Origin: Parabacteroides sp. FAFU027
GTDB taxonomy: Bacteria > Bacteroidota > Bacteroidia > Bacteroidales > UBA7332
Direction of reading: 5' to 3'
DNA length: 64,000 bases
Assembly: GCF_022808675.1 (NCBI RefSeq)
Contig: NZ_JAKZKV010000007.1
Coordinates: 186,001-250,000 of the forward strand
Part shown: one piece after another, positions 51,909 to 59,616 of the stretch
Layout: each line of letters starts with the position of its first letter
Position numbering within the stretch: position 1 is the stretch's first letter
The notes under the pieces: generated by a model
What the model was told of the DNA's origin: nothing
The model's input: the letters and a program-made list of their open reading frames with translations, nothing else
Database searches by the model: none
Program-made: the position numbers and the translations under genes

Positions 51909-54185
51909 ATGGAAAAGATCGTAATCGTAGGCGGAGTAGCCGCAGGAGCAACCGCGGCAGCCAAAGTCCGTCGTCTGTCACCGGATGCAGAAATCACCTT
52001 ACTGGAAGCCGGACCGGATATCTCTTTCGCAAACTGCGGACTGCCCTATTATATCAGTGGCGACATCAAAAGCCGTTCCAAGCTAATCCTGCAAAGCCCG
52101 GAAAGCTTTAACGACCAGTACGGGGTACATGTCCACACCCACACGATGGTTTCGGCTATCGACCGTGTTGCTCATGTGGTGAAAGCAGTGGATACCCGTA
52201 ACGGAGAGCAAAAGGAATTTGCCTACACCAAACTGATACTGGCACAAGGAGGTCGCCCTATCCATCCGGATCTTCCCGGAGCAAATCACGAGCACGTCTT
52301 CTCTTTGTGGACACTCGAGGATATGGACAAAATCGCCCGCCATATCGATGAAACCCATCCGAAAAATGCAGTCGTAGTAGGCGGTGGATTTATCGGTCTG
52401 GAAATGGTGGAAGCTTTGGTAAAACGCGGACTGAATGTGCATGTAGTGGAAATGATGCCGCACGTGATGGCGATCATGGAAGCAGAAACTGCAGGATTTA
52501 TCGAAAATGAAATGTTATCCTACGGTGTCGGCATTCATACCAATACAGGTGTTACCGAAATATTGCCCAAAAGCGTAAAACTAAGCAACGGCAAATCATT
52601 GGATGCCGACATTGTATTGCTCTCTATCGGCGTTCGCCCGACCCTGCAATTAGCCCAAGAGGCCGGACTGGAAATCGGTGAAGCAGGTGGTCTGTTGGTC
52701 AATGATAAATTGCAAACCAATGATCCGGACATCTTCGCTGCCGGTGATATGGTGGAAATCGAACACCGCGTAAACAGTAAAAAAGTCCGCATCCCATTGG
52801 CAGGTCCGGCTAACCGTCAGGGACGTATCGCTGCCGAGAATGCCCTGGGTGGAAATCACAGCTACAAAGGCGCATTGGGCACTTCGATCGTTCGGGTATT
52901 CGAAGCGGTGGCCGGAACCACCGGTCTTTCCCTGAAACAAGCCAAAGCAGTCGGCATCCACGCTGAAGCCGTTGTGGTTCACAAAGAACATCACACCTCA
53001 TACTATCCGGGTGCAGAGATCGTGACTGTGATGGTGGTTTACGATAAAGAGACCGGGATAATCCTCGGCGGACAAACCGCTGGCTACAAAGGGGCAGATA
53101 AACGCCTGGATGTGATTGCCACTGCAGCGGCAGCCAAACTGACCATTCAGGACATCGCCGATGTGGACTTCGCCTACTCTCCTCCCATCGGAACAGCCAA
53201 CGATGCGATGAATATGGCGGCATACGCGGCTGAAAACCGCCAATCCGGTTACAGTCCATCCGTCACGGTAGCGGAACTGGACGCATTTCTAGAAGGAATA
53301 AATCCGGTTTACGTGGATGTGCGCGATATTTTCGCTTTTGAGAAAAGCCATATCAAAGGCGCGATTCATATTCCGCTGGAAATGTTATCACAGCAAATCG
53401 GGGCTATCCCTGTCGGTCATCCGGTGATTGTGTACGATGAAAGCGGCAAAAAAGGACACCAGGCATTACGCACCATCGTCGGTACTGGTATTAAGGAGGT
53501 AACAAACATCTCCGGTGGACATACCTCATTGCAACGTCATGCCCGTGCTATCGGATTCAAAAACATCAATATCGAATTATTACCAATTGTCACCAAATCT
53601 ATCGAAGCCGAAGCCAGTGAGCAAAAGGCAGAAGCAACGACTCAATCCGCAAACGATAATTCCCCAATCATCGTGGACGTACGTACTGTCGAAGAGTTCC
53701 GGACCGGAGCTTATCCCGGAGCCATCAACATTCCGTTGGATGAACTGCCCAGCCGCTATCAGGAATTAGGCAACCGCGCCGACCGTGATATTACGCTCTA
53801 TTGTGCTTCCGGCGCACGTTCATCATACGCTCAGAATATTTTGCTGCAAATCGGTTATACCAACGTAAAGAATGGTGGTGGTATCGCAGCGATGATGGCC
53901 AAAAGAAATCAGAGCCAGCAAAAAGCAGCTCCGGTAAATACACCGCTAATCGTAGATGTACGTTCTCCGCAAGAGTTTGCCGGAGGAGCTTATCCGGGAG
54001 CGGTAAATATTCCACTGGACGAACTACCCAGACGAGTAAATGAATTGGGAAGCAAATCGCGTGACATCACCCTTTACTGTGCATCAGGTGCCCGTTCCTC
54101 TTACGCCATGCAAGCGCTGATGCAAATGGGATTTACCAAAGTAAAAAATGGCGGAGGTATCATGCAGATGATGATGCGGAGATAA
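51909..54185 (+). CDS. CoA-disulfide reductase with three rhodanese domains
   Basis: A 758-residue fusion. Residues 1-445 are an FAD/NAD(P)H disulfide oxidoreductase with FAD motif IVGGVAAGATAAAK, the single active Cys43 in SFANCGLPYYIS (same number as in known CoA-disulfide reductases) and NAD motif VVGGGFIGLEMVEAL. Three rhodanese-like domains follow. The first (about 455-555) has DESGKKG where the active Cys should be, so it is inactive. The second (about 583-665) and third (about 678-758) both have CASGARSS and are much alike, which points to recent duplication. Relatives usually carry one rhodanese and reduce CoA disulfides, persulfides or polysulfide. Divergent from a Crp/Fnr gene and followed by a free rhodanese. 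Confidence 0.9.
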   Translation: MEKIVIVGGVAAGATAAAKVRRLSPDAEITLLEAGPDISFANCGLPYYISGDIKSRSKLILQSPESFNDQYGVHVHTHTMVSAIDRVAHVVKAVDTRNGEQKEFAYTKLILAQGGRPIHPDLPGANHEHVFSLWTLEDMDKIARHIDETHPKNAVVVGGGFIGLEMVEALVKRGLNVHVVEMMPHVMAIMEAETAGFIENEMLSYGVGIHTNTGVTEILPKSVKLSNGKSLDADIVLLSIGVRPTLQLAQEAGLEIGEAGGLLVNDKLQTNDPDIFAAGDMVEIEHRVNSKKVRIPLAGPANRQGRIAAENALGGNHSYKGALGTSIVRVFEAVAGTTGLSLKQAKAVGIHAEAVVVHKEHHTSYYPGAEIVTVMVVYDKETGIILGGQTAGYKGADKRLDVIATAAAAKLTIQDIADVDFAYSPPIGTANDAMNMAAYAAENRQSGYSPSVTVAELDAFLEGINPVYVDVRDIFAFEKSHIKGAIHIPLEMLSQQIGAIPVGHPVIVYDESGKKGHQALRTIVGTGIKEVTNISGGHTSLQRHARAIGFKNINIELLPIVTKSIEAEASEQKAEATTQSANDNSPIIVDVRTVEEFRTGAYPGAINIPLDELPSRYQELGNRADRDITLYCASGARSSYAQNILLQIGYTNVKNGGGIAAMMAKRNQSQQKAAPVNTPLIVDVRSPQEFAGGAYPGAVNIPLDELPRRVNELGSKSRDITLYCASGARSSYAMQALMQMGFTKVKNGGGIMQMMMRR

Positions 54186-54236
54186 TCAACCCCAACGATT
54201 TACCTAATATCAAACCTAAATTTATTCCAATACAAT

Positions 54237-54554
54237 ATGCTGAATACAATCAAACAATTGCTGGGTTTCGGTCCGAAAGTAGATTATGCCGAACTGGTCA
54301 AACAAGGCGCCATCGTCCTCGACGTACGCACCAAAGGCGAATACGCAGGCGGTCACATCAAAGGTTCAATCAATATTTCCGTCGATGCTCTGAGCGCCAA
54401 TCTCGGTAAACTAAAAGATAAAAACAAACCCATCATCACCTGTTGCGCATCGGGTATGCGCAGCGCTTCGGCTAAAAGCTTACTTAAATCCCGCGGATAT
54501 CGGGAAGTCTATAATGGCGGAAGCTGGATGAGTCTTCAAAATAAACTCAGATGA
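54237..54554 (+). CDS. Single-domain rhodanese
   Basis: A 105-residue sulfurtransferase-like protein. It has VLDVRTKGEYAGGHIKGSINI and the active-site loop CCASGMRSASAK, where the second Cys is the likely catalytic residue. No signal peptide. The gene starts 51 bp after the three-rhodanese reductase and resembles its last two domains, so it probably works in the same sulfane-sulfur pathway. Confidence 0.92.
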   Translation: MLNTIKQLLGFGPKVDYAELVKQGAIVLDVRTKGEYAGGHIKGSINISVDALSANLGKLKDKNKPIITCCASGMRSASAKSLLKSRGYREVYNGGSWMSLQNKLR

Positions 54555-54580
54555 TGCGAAACCTTCGGGGAGGCAGTAAA

Positions 54581-54611
54581 AAATGCGAGAGAGTCTGCCT
54601 CCCTCGCATTT
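54581..54611 (-). terminator. Possible terminator at the array edge
   Basis: AAATGCGAG (54581-54589) and CTCGCATTT (54603-54611) pair across a 13-nt loop. On the minus strand a run of T follows, so it could end a transcript from the small gene at 54829 after it has crossed the whole 21-bp array. Confidence 0.5.
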
Positions 54612-54815
54612 CTGCGTGCCGCTGATGCATTTCTGCCTGCCTCCCTCGCATTTCTGCGTGCCGCTGACGCATTTCTGTCTGCCGCTATCGCATTTCCGGG
54701 TGACTCCCACGCATTTCTGCATGCCGCAGATGCATTTCTGCATGACTCCCTCGCATTTCTACGTGCCGACGGAGCATTTCTGCGTGCCTCCATGCCATTT
54801 ATCCGAACAGTAGGG
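54585..54815. repeat. 21-bp array between rhodanese and DUF72 operons
   Basis: Eleven units of exactly 21 bp. GCATTTC or a close variant starts at 54606, 54627, 54648, 54669, 54690, 54711, 54732, 54753 and 54774, with a half-matching unit at 54585 and a diverged one near 54795. A typical unit is GCATTTCTGCGTGCCGCTGA plus one base. Because 21 is a multiple of three, several frames stay open and give heptapeptide repeats (RNAxxAR on the minus strand), but there is no sign that they are translated. It fills a convergent gap. Confidence 0.93.
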
Positions 54816-54828
54816 TCGATTTAGCACT

Positions 54829-55095
54829 TCATGGCAATACATTCATCATCTCACCTTTAATAAGGAGATACCATTGGTCCGCTTCCAGCTCATGCTTAAG
54901 TAAATAAAACTTATCATCGGTTGTGATGACTTTGAAATAGTTCGCAGCCAACTCTTCCGAATCAATATATCCCTGATACCACCGATCTGCAATTTCTTTA
55001 ATTTCAAAGCGGATATTATCCCAGTAAAAAAAGCGGGGAGATTCATCTGCCTTATACCCGGCGTAACTTTCGACTCTGATAGGAATTAAATCCAT
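54829..55095 (-). CDS. Small conserved protein next to DUF72
   Basis: An 88-residue cytoplasmic protein with no membrane segment. It is rich in aromatic residues: YAGYKADESPRFFYWDN, then EIADRWYQGYIDSE and a C-terminal FYLLKHELEADQWYLLI. I recall similar small proteins in Bacteroidales; the pattern resembles the DUF6504 type, but this is uncertain. It starts 3 bp after the DUF72 gene stop and so belongs to that operon. Function is unknown. Confidence 0.75.
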   Translation of the reverse strand: MDLIPIRVESYAGYKADESPRFFYWDNIRFEIKEIADRWYQGYIDSEELAANYFKVITTDDKFYLLKHELEADQWYLLIKGEMMNVLP

Positions 55096-55098
55096 GAT

Positions 55099-55857
55099 TC
55101 ATACTTTAGCACAGACCATTTCTCTCAATTGCATCGCGTTGAAAGGTGCAAAACCGGCGTAATCATTATTGAAAAACGCCCAGACCTCTTTTCCTTCTTT
55201 CAGCCAACTCACAATTTTATCAGCATATTGATTCAGTTCCTCCTCGCTGTAATTGGAAGCGTACAACAATTCGCGACCATGAAACCGCAGATAAACAAAA
55301 TCAGATGTAACGGTCTCTGCAAAAGGAAACTGTCCACCTGAATCGGCAATCACAAAAGCAATGCCTTCTTTTCTCAGGATTTGGAAAAATTCATCCCTGA
55401 GCCAGGAAGAATGCCGAACCTCTACTGCAAATCGGAATTGTGGATAAGACCTGAGCATTTCTACGAAACGGGAAAACAGTTCTTCATCGTAAGCCAATCC
55501 CGGAGGTAGTTGTACCAATACAGGCCCTAACCGCAACTTCATCCGGCCAAAGAGCGTGAAGTAATTCTTCAGCGCCTCTTCCACCTCCACGAGGTATTTC
55601 TGATGGGTAATATAACGGCTCAGTTTGGTGCAGAATCGGAAGTTTGCCGGAGTTCTTCTTATCCAACCGGCAACCGTTGTTTTCAAAGGCAAATGGTAGA
55701 AACTGGCATTCAACTCCACACAGTCAAACTGTGTCAGGTAATGCTCCAGGTATCTATCCTGCGTCACTCCTTCAGGATAGAAGACTCCCTGCCAATGCTT
55801 ATAACTCCAGCCGGATGTCCCGATAAACAATCCCGGCAAACCGGACTTCGCTTCCAT
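55099..55857 (-). CDS. DUF72 (YecE-like) protein
   Basis: A 252-residue TIM-barrel protein of DUF72, a family without proven function, often suggested to relate to nucleic acid repair or sugar chemistry. Signatures are FIGTSGWSYKHWQGVFYP near the start, YLEHYLTQFDCVELNASFY and FRFCTKLSRYITHQ, with DFVYLRFHGR and VWAFFNNDYAGFAPFNA near the end. I chose ATG at 55857; a TTG at 55893 is the only upstream option. The gene forms an operon with the 88-residue protein. Confidence 0.9.
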   Translation of the reverse strand: MEAKSGLPGLFIGTSGWSYKHWQGVFYPEGVTQDRYLEHYLTQFDCVELNASFYHLPLKTTVAGWIRRTPANFRFCTKLSRYITHQKYLVEVEEALKNYFTLFGRMKLRLGPVLVQLPPGLAYDEELFSRFVEMLRSYPQFRFAVEVRHSSWLRDEFFQILRKEGIAFVIADSGGQFPFAETVTSDFVYLRFHGRELLYASNYSEEELNQYADKIVSWLKEGKEVWAFFNNDYAGFAPFNAMQLREMVCAKV

Positions 55858-55916
55858 TGCTTTGTGTTTTATCAACCTCTCCTTATAAAACAATGGAACG
55901 CAATGTTTTGTAGCAA

Positions 55917-56156
55917 TTAGTCGACCAATTCCCCTACAATTGGAAAAGCATACAACACCTTCGCACTGTGCGGTGCATCATCCATATCGCTGGTCAGGTC
56001 CATTCCGGCATCATGCACGCCCTGGTGGTTTCCATCTTCCCACATCGTACTATCCGACACATCGTACACTTTTCCTTCAAAAGCAATGTAACAAGGTGCT
56101 CCGTTTTGCCCATTATAACGGGCGAGTTCTTCTTTGGTAAATTGTTTGAGTTCCAT
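55917..56156 (-). CDS. Cytochrome b5-like heme-binding domain protein
   Basis: A 79-residue protein consisting of one cytochrome b5-like domain of the short MAPR/bacterial type: FTKEELARYNGQNGAPCYIAFEGKVYDVSDS, then HQGVHDAGMDLTSDMDDAPHS. Histidines are present, but the canonical HPGG is replaced by HQGVHDAG, so heme binding is possible but not certain. No signal peptide or anchor. It lies 55 bp after oxyR on the same strand, with a small hairpin between. Confidence 0.87.
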   Translation of the reverse strand: MELKQFTKEELARYNGQNGAPCYIAFEGKVYDVSDSTMWEDGNHQGVHDAGMDLTSDMDDAPHSAKVLYAFPIVGELVD

Positions 56157-56182
56157 AGTCTATAATTTCTTTATATCCGGCA

Positions 56183-56199
56183 AGCGGCTTTGAGCCGCT
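56183..56199. repeat. Small hairpin between oxyR and the cytochrome b5-like gene
   Basis: AGCGGCT and AGCCGCT pair perfectly around TTG. There is no U-tract on the minus strand, so it is not a classical terminator; it may stabilise or partly uncouple the transcripts. Confidence 0.6.
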
Positions 56200-56211
56200 G
56201 CAGTTGTGGGG

Positions 56212-57135
56212 TTACAGTTTTATTGCAAATTTCTTCAATCGTGTATCCAGCATGTGAGTGGGAATAATTTCCTTGACACATCTGGCTACAGCATTCATCA
56301 ATCCCTCGCGCACATAGTCATGTCGGATGACCAATGAAATCTCCCGGGTCGCCTCGGGACGTACAATTTCCCGAAGGTTTTGCTTTTGCTCTTCGCTCAG
56401 CAGCTCGATATGCAGCTCCGGAATGACCGTGTATCCATTATTTTCATCCACAATTTTCACCAACGTATCTATGCTGCCGGCCTCAACAGCGGAGGTGAAG
56501 GTTTTGCTTTCGCAAAAGTTCAGCACCTGGTTGCGCAGGCAGTGTCCCTCTTCCAGTATCCAGAGATGCTCCAGCGGTAGCTCGTGAGGACACAGTTCTT
56601 TCTTTTCATAGATCGATTCATTCGGAGAAATATAGGCGATAAACCGTTCGTAATAAAGCGGTACTTCCAAGATTTTAGGATTTTCGAGCGGGGTGGCCAG
56701 TATCGCCATGTCAATCTCCGCCGATTGAAGTTTGCGGATGATGGTTTCGGTCTGCATCTCCGATACTTTTAGTGAGACATCCGGATAATCCTTACGGAAG
56801 TGGGAGATAAACTTCGGCAACAGGTAAGGCACAACAGTCGGGATAATCGCCAGCGAAAGTGAGCCCGATAATTCCCCTTTCTGTGCCAATACGTTTTCAT
56901 TCAACTGCTTCACATGAAACAGAATCACCTGCGCATGTTGGAGAATCAACTTTCCCGCCACAGTGGGCTCAATGGGATGCACCGAACGGTCGAAGATCCG
57001 GCAACCCAGTTCGTCTTCGAGCTTTTGAATCATCGAGCTGAGAGTGGGTTGCGTCACACCGCACAGTTCCGCTGCCCGCACGAAATGGCGCGTCTTGTCG
57101 AGGGCGGTAATGTATTCGAGTTGTTGGAGAGTCAT
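56212..57135 (-). CDS. oxyR: Hydrogen-peroxide-sensing LysR-type regulator OxyR
   Basis: A 307-residue LysR-type regulator. The N-terminal helix-turn-helix covers residues about 3-62 (MTLQQLEYITALDKTRHFVRAAELCGVTQPTLSSMI). In the effector domain the segment EEGHCLRNQVLNFC places cysteines at 199 and 208 when counted from the ATG at 57135, the very positions of the redox pair in E. coli OxyR. I chose that start over the longer frame to 57189 for this reason. It is divergent from ahpC-ahpF, and OxyR-type operator sites lie between. It should activate ahpCF on peroxide oxidation. Confidence 0.95.
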   Translation of the reverse strand: MTLQQLEYITALDKTRHFVRAAELCGVTQPTLSSMIQKLEDELGCRIFDRSVHPIEPTVAGKLILQHAQVILFHVKQLNENVLAQKGELSGSLSLAIIPTVVPYLLPKFISHFRKDYPDVSLKVSEMQTETIIRKLQSAEIDMAILATPLENPKILEVPLYYERFIAYISPNESIYEKKELCPHELPLEHLWILEEGHCLRNQVLNFCESKTFTSAVEAGSIDTLVKIVDENNGYTVIPELHIELLSEEQKQNLREIVRPEATREISLVIRHDYVREGLMNAVARCVKEIIPTHMLDTRLKKFAIKL

Positions 57136-57305
57136 ATTTTTATAGGAATTGAGGGGGTGAGGGAATGAGGGATTGAAAATAACTTTCATCTATATTATGC
57201 TGTTCTTTCTGTAAAAGTAAATAATATCGACCAGACTTTCCTCCATTTTCCATGATCAAAGTAACCTGAATAAGAAAATCAGCCGACAAAAGCAAACATA
57301 CCCGT

Positions 57306-57341
57306 ATAGATTTTACCTATATCCTCATAGATGTTATCTGT
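57306..57341 (+). promoter_or_regulatory. Tandem OxyR operator upstream of ahpC
   Basis: ATAG-N7-CTAT (57306-57320) and ATAG-N7-CTGT (57327-57341) lie 21 bp apart start to start. Both N7 segments also keep the T and A of the E. coli pattern ATAGnTnnnAnCTAT. Only one base deviates from the half-site consensus, and the centre spacer is 6 instead of 7. The second site touches the -33 box. Confidence 0.75.
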
Positions 57342-57372
57342 TTGACTTATCACTTTTCCTGCTTTAACTTTG
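57341..57372 (+). promoter_or_regulatory. Bacteroidota-type promoter of ahpC
   Basis: TTTG (57341-57344), 20 bp, then TAACTTTG (57365-57372), a full match to the consensus. The ahpC ATG lies 62 bp downstream. The OxyR sites abut it upstream, the usual arrangement for activation. Confidence 0.85.
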
Positions 57373-57434
57373 CATTATCAAACAACGGAAACGTATCGAA
57401 TCAAATTATTATTCAACTTAAAATACAGAAGATT

Positions 57435-57998
57435 ATGTCACAGATTGGAAAACAAATCGTAGATTTCAAAGTTCAGGCATTCGTAAATAACGGATTCAAG
57501 GAAGTAAGCAAAGAAGATGTATTGGGCAAATGGTCCGTGTTCTTCTTCTACCCTGCCGACTTTACTTTCGTATGTCCAACCGAGTTGGAAGACCTGGCAA
57601 ACAAATACAGCGAGTTTAAAGCTGCCGGAGCTGAAATTTACTCCGTATCTTGCGATACTCACTTCGTACACAAAGCTTGGTATGACGCTTCGGCAACCAT
57701 CCAGAAAATCAAATACCCGATGCTGGCTGACCCTACCGGTGTATTGGCACGAGGATTTGACGTAATGATCGAATCGGTAGGCCTGTCAGAGCGCGGAACA
57801 TTTATCGTAAACCCTTACGGTGAAATTGTCGCTTATGAAGTAGTTGCCGGAAATATCGGCCGTAATGCCGACGAACTGTTGCGCCGTCTGCAAGCTCTTC
57901 AGTTTGTGGCTGATCACAAAGATGAAGTTTGCCCCGCTAAGTGGCACCAGGGCGACAAGACCTTGAAACCAAGCATCGACCTTGTCGGTAAGCTTTAA
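57435..57998 (+). CDS. ahpC: Alkyl hydroperoxide reductase C, typical 2-Cys peroxiredoxin
   Basis: Reduces hydrogen peroxide, organic peroxides and peroxynitrite. The 187-residue protein has the peroxidatic Cys47 in DFTFVCPTEL and the resolving Cys166 in EVCPAKW, the same numbering as E. coli AhpC. I chose ATG at 57435; the longer frame starts within the promoter. It is the first gene of an ahpC-ahpF unit under the OxyR-type promoter. Confidence 0.97.
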   Translation: MSQIGKQIVDFKVQAFVNNGFKEVSKEDVLGKWSVFFFYPADFTFVCPTELEDLANKYSEFKAAGAEIYSVSCDTHFVHKAWYDASATIQKIKYPMLADPTGVLARGFDVMIESVGLSERGTFIVNPYGEIVAYEVVAGNIGRNADELLRRLQALQFVADHKDEVCPAKWHQGDKTLKPSIDLVGKL

Positions 57999-58018
57999 TT
58001 AGTAACAGTGTAAATTGC

Positions 58019-58048
58019 AGGGAGATGCTTCACGGTATCTCCCTTTTT
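58019..58048 (+). terminator. Intercistronic attenuator between ahpC and ahpF
   Basis: AGGGAGAT (58019-58026) pairs perfectly with ATCTCCCT (58037-58044) across a 10-nt loop, followed by TTTTT. It is a short intrinsic terminator inside the operon, 21 bp past the ahpC stop and 15 bp before the ahpF start. Partial termination would give more ahpC than ahpF. Confidence 0.75.
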
Positions 58049-58062
58049 ATAAACCGGAAGTT

Positions 58063-59616
58063 ATGTTAGACCAGGCATTACAAGAACAGATCAAAGGGCT
58101 ATTCGCGGGGTTGAAATCGCAATACACCTTTCACATCACCACCGGATCTACCCATTCTGAATTGGAAGAGATGGTTAGCCTGATGAAAGAAGTGGCCGCA
58201 TGTTCGGAGCAAACGGAAGTGAAAATAACGGAAGGTGACGGACTGAGCCTCAACATCGAAAAAGAGGGAACGCCCTCCTCCTTTCTCTTTCGAGCCGTAC
58301 CCAACGGACATGAATTCACCTCCCTGCTACTCGCTGTGTTGAATATGGAGGGCATTGGCAAAAACCTGCCCGATGAACAGCTGGCCGCACGCATCAAAGC
58401 TTTGCCCGCAGGCATTCACCTGAAGAGTTATATCTCCCTTACCTGCACCAATTGCCCCGATGTGGTGCAGGCGCTGAATGTGCTCTCGATCCTCAATCCG
58501 AGTATCCGTCACGAGATCATCGACGGCTCGATTAATCAGGAAGAGGTGGAGAAGCTGAACATCCAGGCGGTGCCTTCGGTCTATGCAAACGGGGAGTTGC
58601 TCCATGTGGGCCGTTCCACTTTGGGTGAATTATTGGGTAAGCTGGAGGAGAAGTTCGGCACACAGTATGATGCCTCGTCCTCGCAAGTAAGACAGTATGA
58701 TGTACTGGTAGCAGGCGGGGGTCCGGCGGGTGTTTCGGCGGCCATTTATTCGGCACGCAAGGGCTTGAAGGTCGCCATCGTGGCAGAGAAAGTGGGCGGT
58801 CAGGTAGCGGAAACCGTAGGTATCGAAAACCTGATTTCCGTACCGCAAACGACCGGTAGCCAATTGGTTGCTAACATGAAACTGCACCTCAACGATTATC
58901 CGATTGACATTCTCGATAACAGGAAAATCAAAGAGGTCAATCTCGTGGAGGGACAAAAGCAACTGACTACTTCTCTCGGGGAAATCCTCTCCGCTCCGGC
59001 ATTGATTATCGCCACCGGGGCAAGCTGGAGACGACTGAACGTGGAGGGTGAAAGCCAGTATATCGGATCGGGCGTAGCCTTCTGTGCACACTGCGACGGC
59101 CCCTTTTATAAAGGAAAAAAAGTGGCGGTGGTAGGCGGTGGAAACTCCGGTCTGGAAGCAGCCATCGATCTGTCGGCCATTGCGTCGGAGGTGACAGTGC
59201 TTGAATACCTCGACGAACTGAAAGGTGACCAAATCCTTCAGGACAAAATCGCCACGATTCCCAACATTTCCGTGCATACCGGCGTGCAAACGCAAGGCAT
59301 CGAAGGCAACGGCAACAAAGTCACAGCCATTCATTACAAAAACCGATCAACCGAAACTGTTCAGAAGCTGGAGCTGGACGGCGTATTTGTCCAGATCGGA
59401 CTAAAAGCCAACAGCGACCTGTTCAGCCATTGGGTAGAGGTGAATCGTGCGGGAGAAATTGCGATAGATGCACATTGCCGCACTACCATTCCCGGTATTT
59501 ATGCTGCGGGAGATGTATCGGTGGTCCCCTATAAGCAAATCGTCATCGCGATGGGCGAAGGAGCAAAAGCAGCTCTTTCGGCATTCGAAGATAAGATCAA
59601 GGATAAGCTGGTGTAA
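58063..59616 (+). CDS. ahpF: Alkyl hydroperoxide reductase subunit F
   Basis: NADH-dependent flavoprotein that recycles AhpC. The 517-residue protein has an N-terminal double thioredoxin-like domain with CTNC at residues about 128-131, a linker, and a TrxB-like domain with FAD motif AGGGPAGVSAAIYSARK, the second CxxC in FCAHCDGPFYKG (about 341-344) and VVGGGNSGLEAAID. I chose ATG at 58063 rather than TTG at 58015, which lies in the attenuator hairpin. The stop codon lies within the first unit of a 21-bp array. Confidence 0.96.
   Translation: MLDQALQEQIKGLFAGLKSQYTFHITTGSTHSELEEMVSLMKEVAACSEQTEVKITEGDGLSLNIEKEGTPSSFLFRAVPNGHEFTSLLLAVLNMEGIGKNLPDEQLAARIKALPAGIHLKSYISLTCTNCPDVVQALNVLSILNPSIRHEIIDGSINQEEVEKLNIQAVPSVYANGELLHVGRSTLGELLGKLEEKFGTQYDASSSQVRQYDVLVAGGGPAGVSAAIYSARKGLKVAIVAEKVGGQVAETVGIENLISVPQTTGSQLVANMKLHLNDYPIDILDNRKIKEVNLVEGQKQLTTSLGEILSAPALIIATGASWRRLNVEGESQYIGSGVAFCAHCDGPFYKGKKVAVVGGGNSGLEAAIDLSAIASEVTVLEYLDELKGDQILQDKIATIPNISVHTGVQTQGIEGNGNKVTAIHYKNRSTETVQKLELDGVFVQIGLKANSDLFSHWVEVNRAGEIAIDAHCRTTIPGIYAAGDVSVVPYKQIVIAMGEGAKAALSAFEDKIKDKLV

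Larger units (their letters stand above)
57136..57434. other. oxyR-ahpC divergent control region
   Basis: These 299 bp hold the OxyR operator, the ahpC promoter and a leader of about 55 bp. No gene is seen. The oxyR promoter on the minus strand has no clear TAnnTTTG element. Confidence 0.6.

Noticed and set aside
53290-53560. First rhodanese domain of the reductase as an active sulfurtransferase
   Set aside because: The loop where the catalytic Cys should sit reads DESGKKG.
54536-54793. Minus-strand gene of 85 residues with RNAxxAR repeats, and a plus-strand frame of 76 residues over the same DNA
   Set aside because: Both are consequences of a 21-bp repeat that keeps frames open; no ribosome site, family or signal supports either.
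54585-54815. CRISPR array
   Set aside because: Units are contiguous 21-mers without unique spacers and no cas genes are near; the other 21-bp arrays fail for the same reason.
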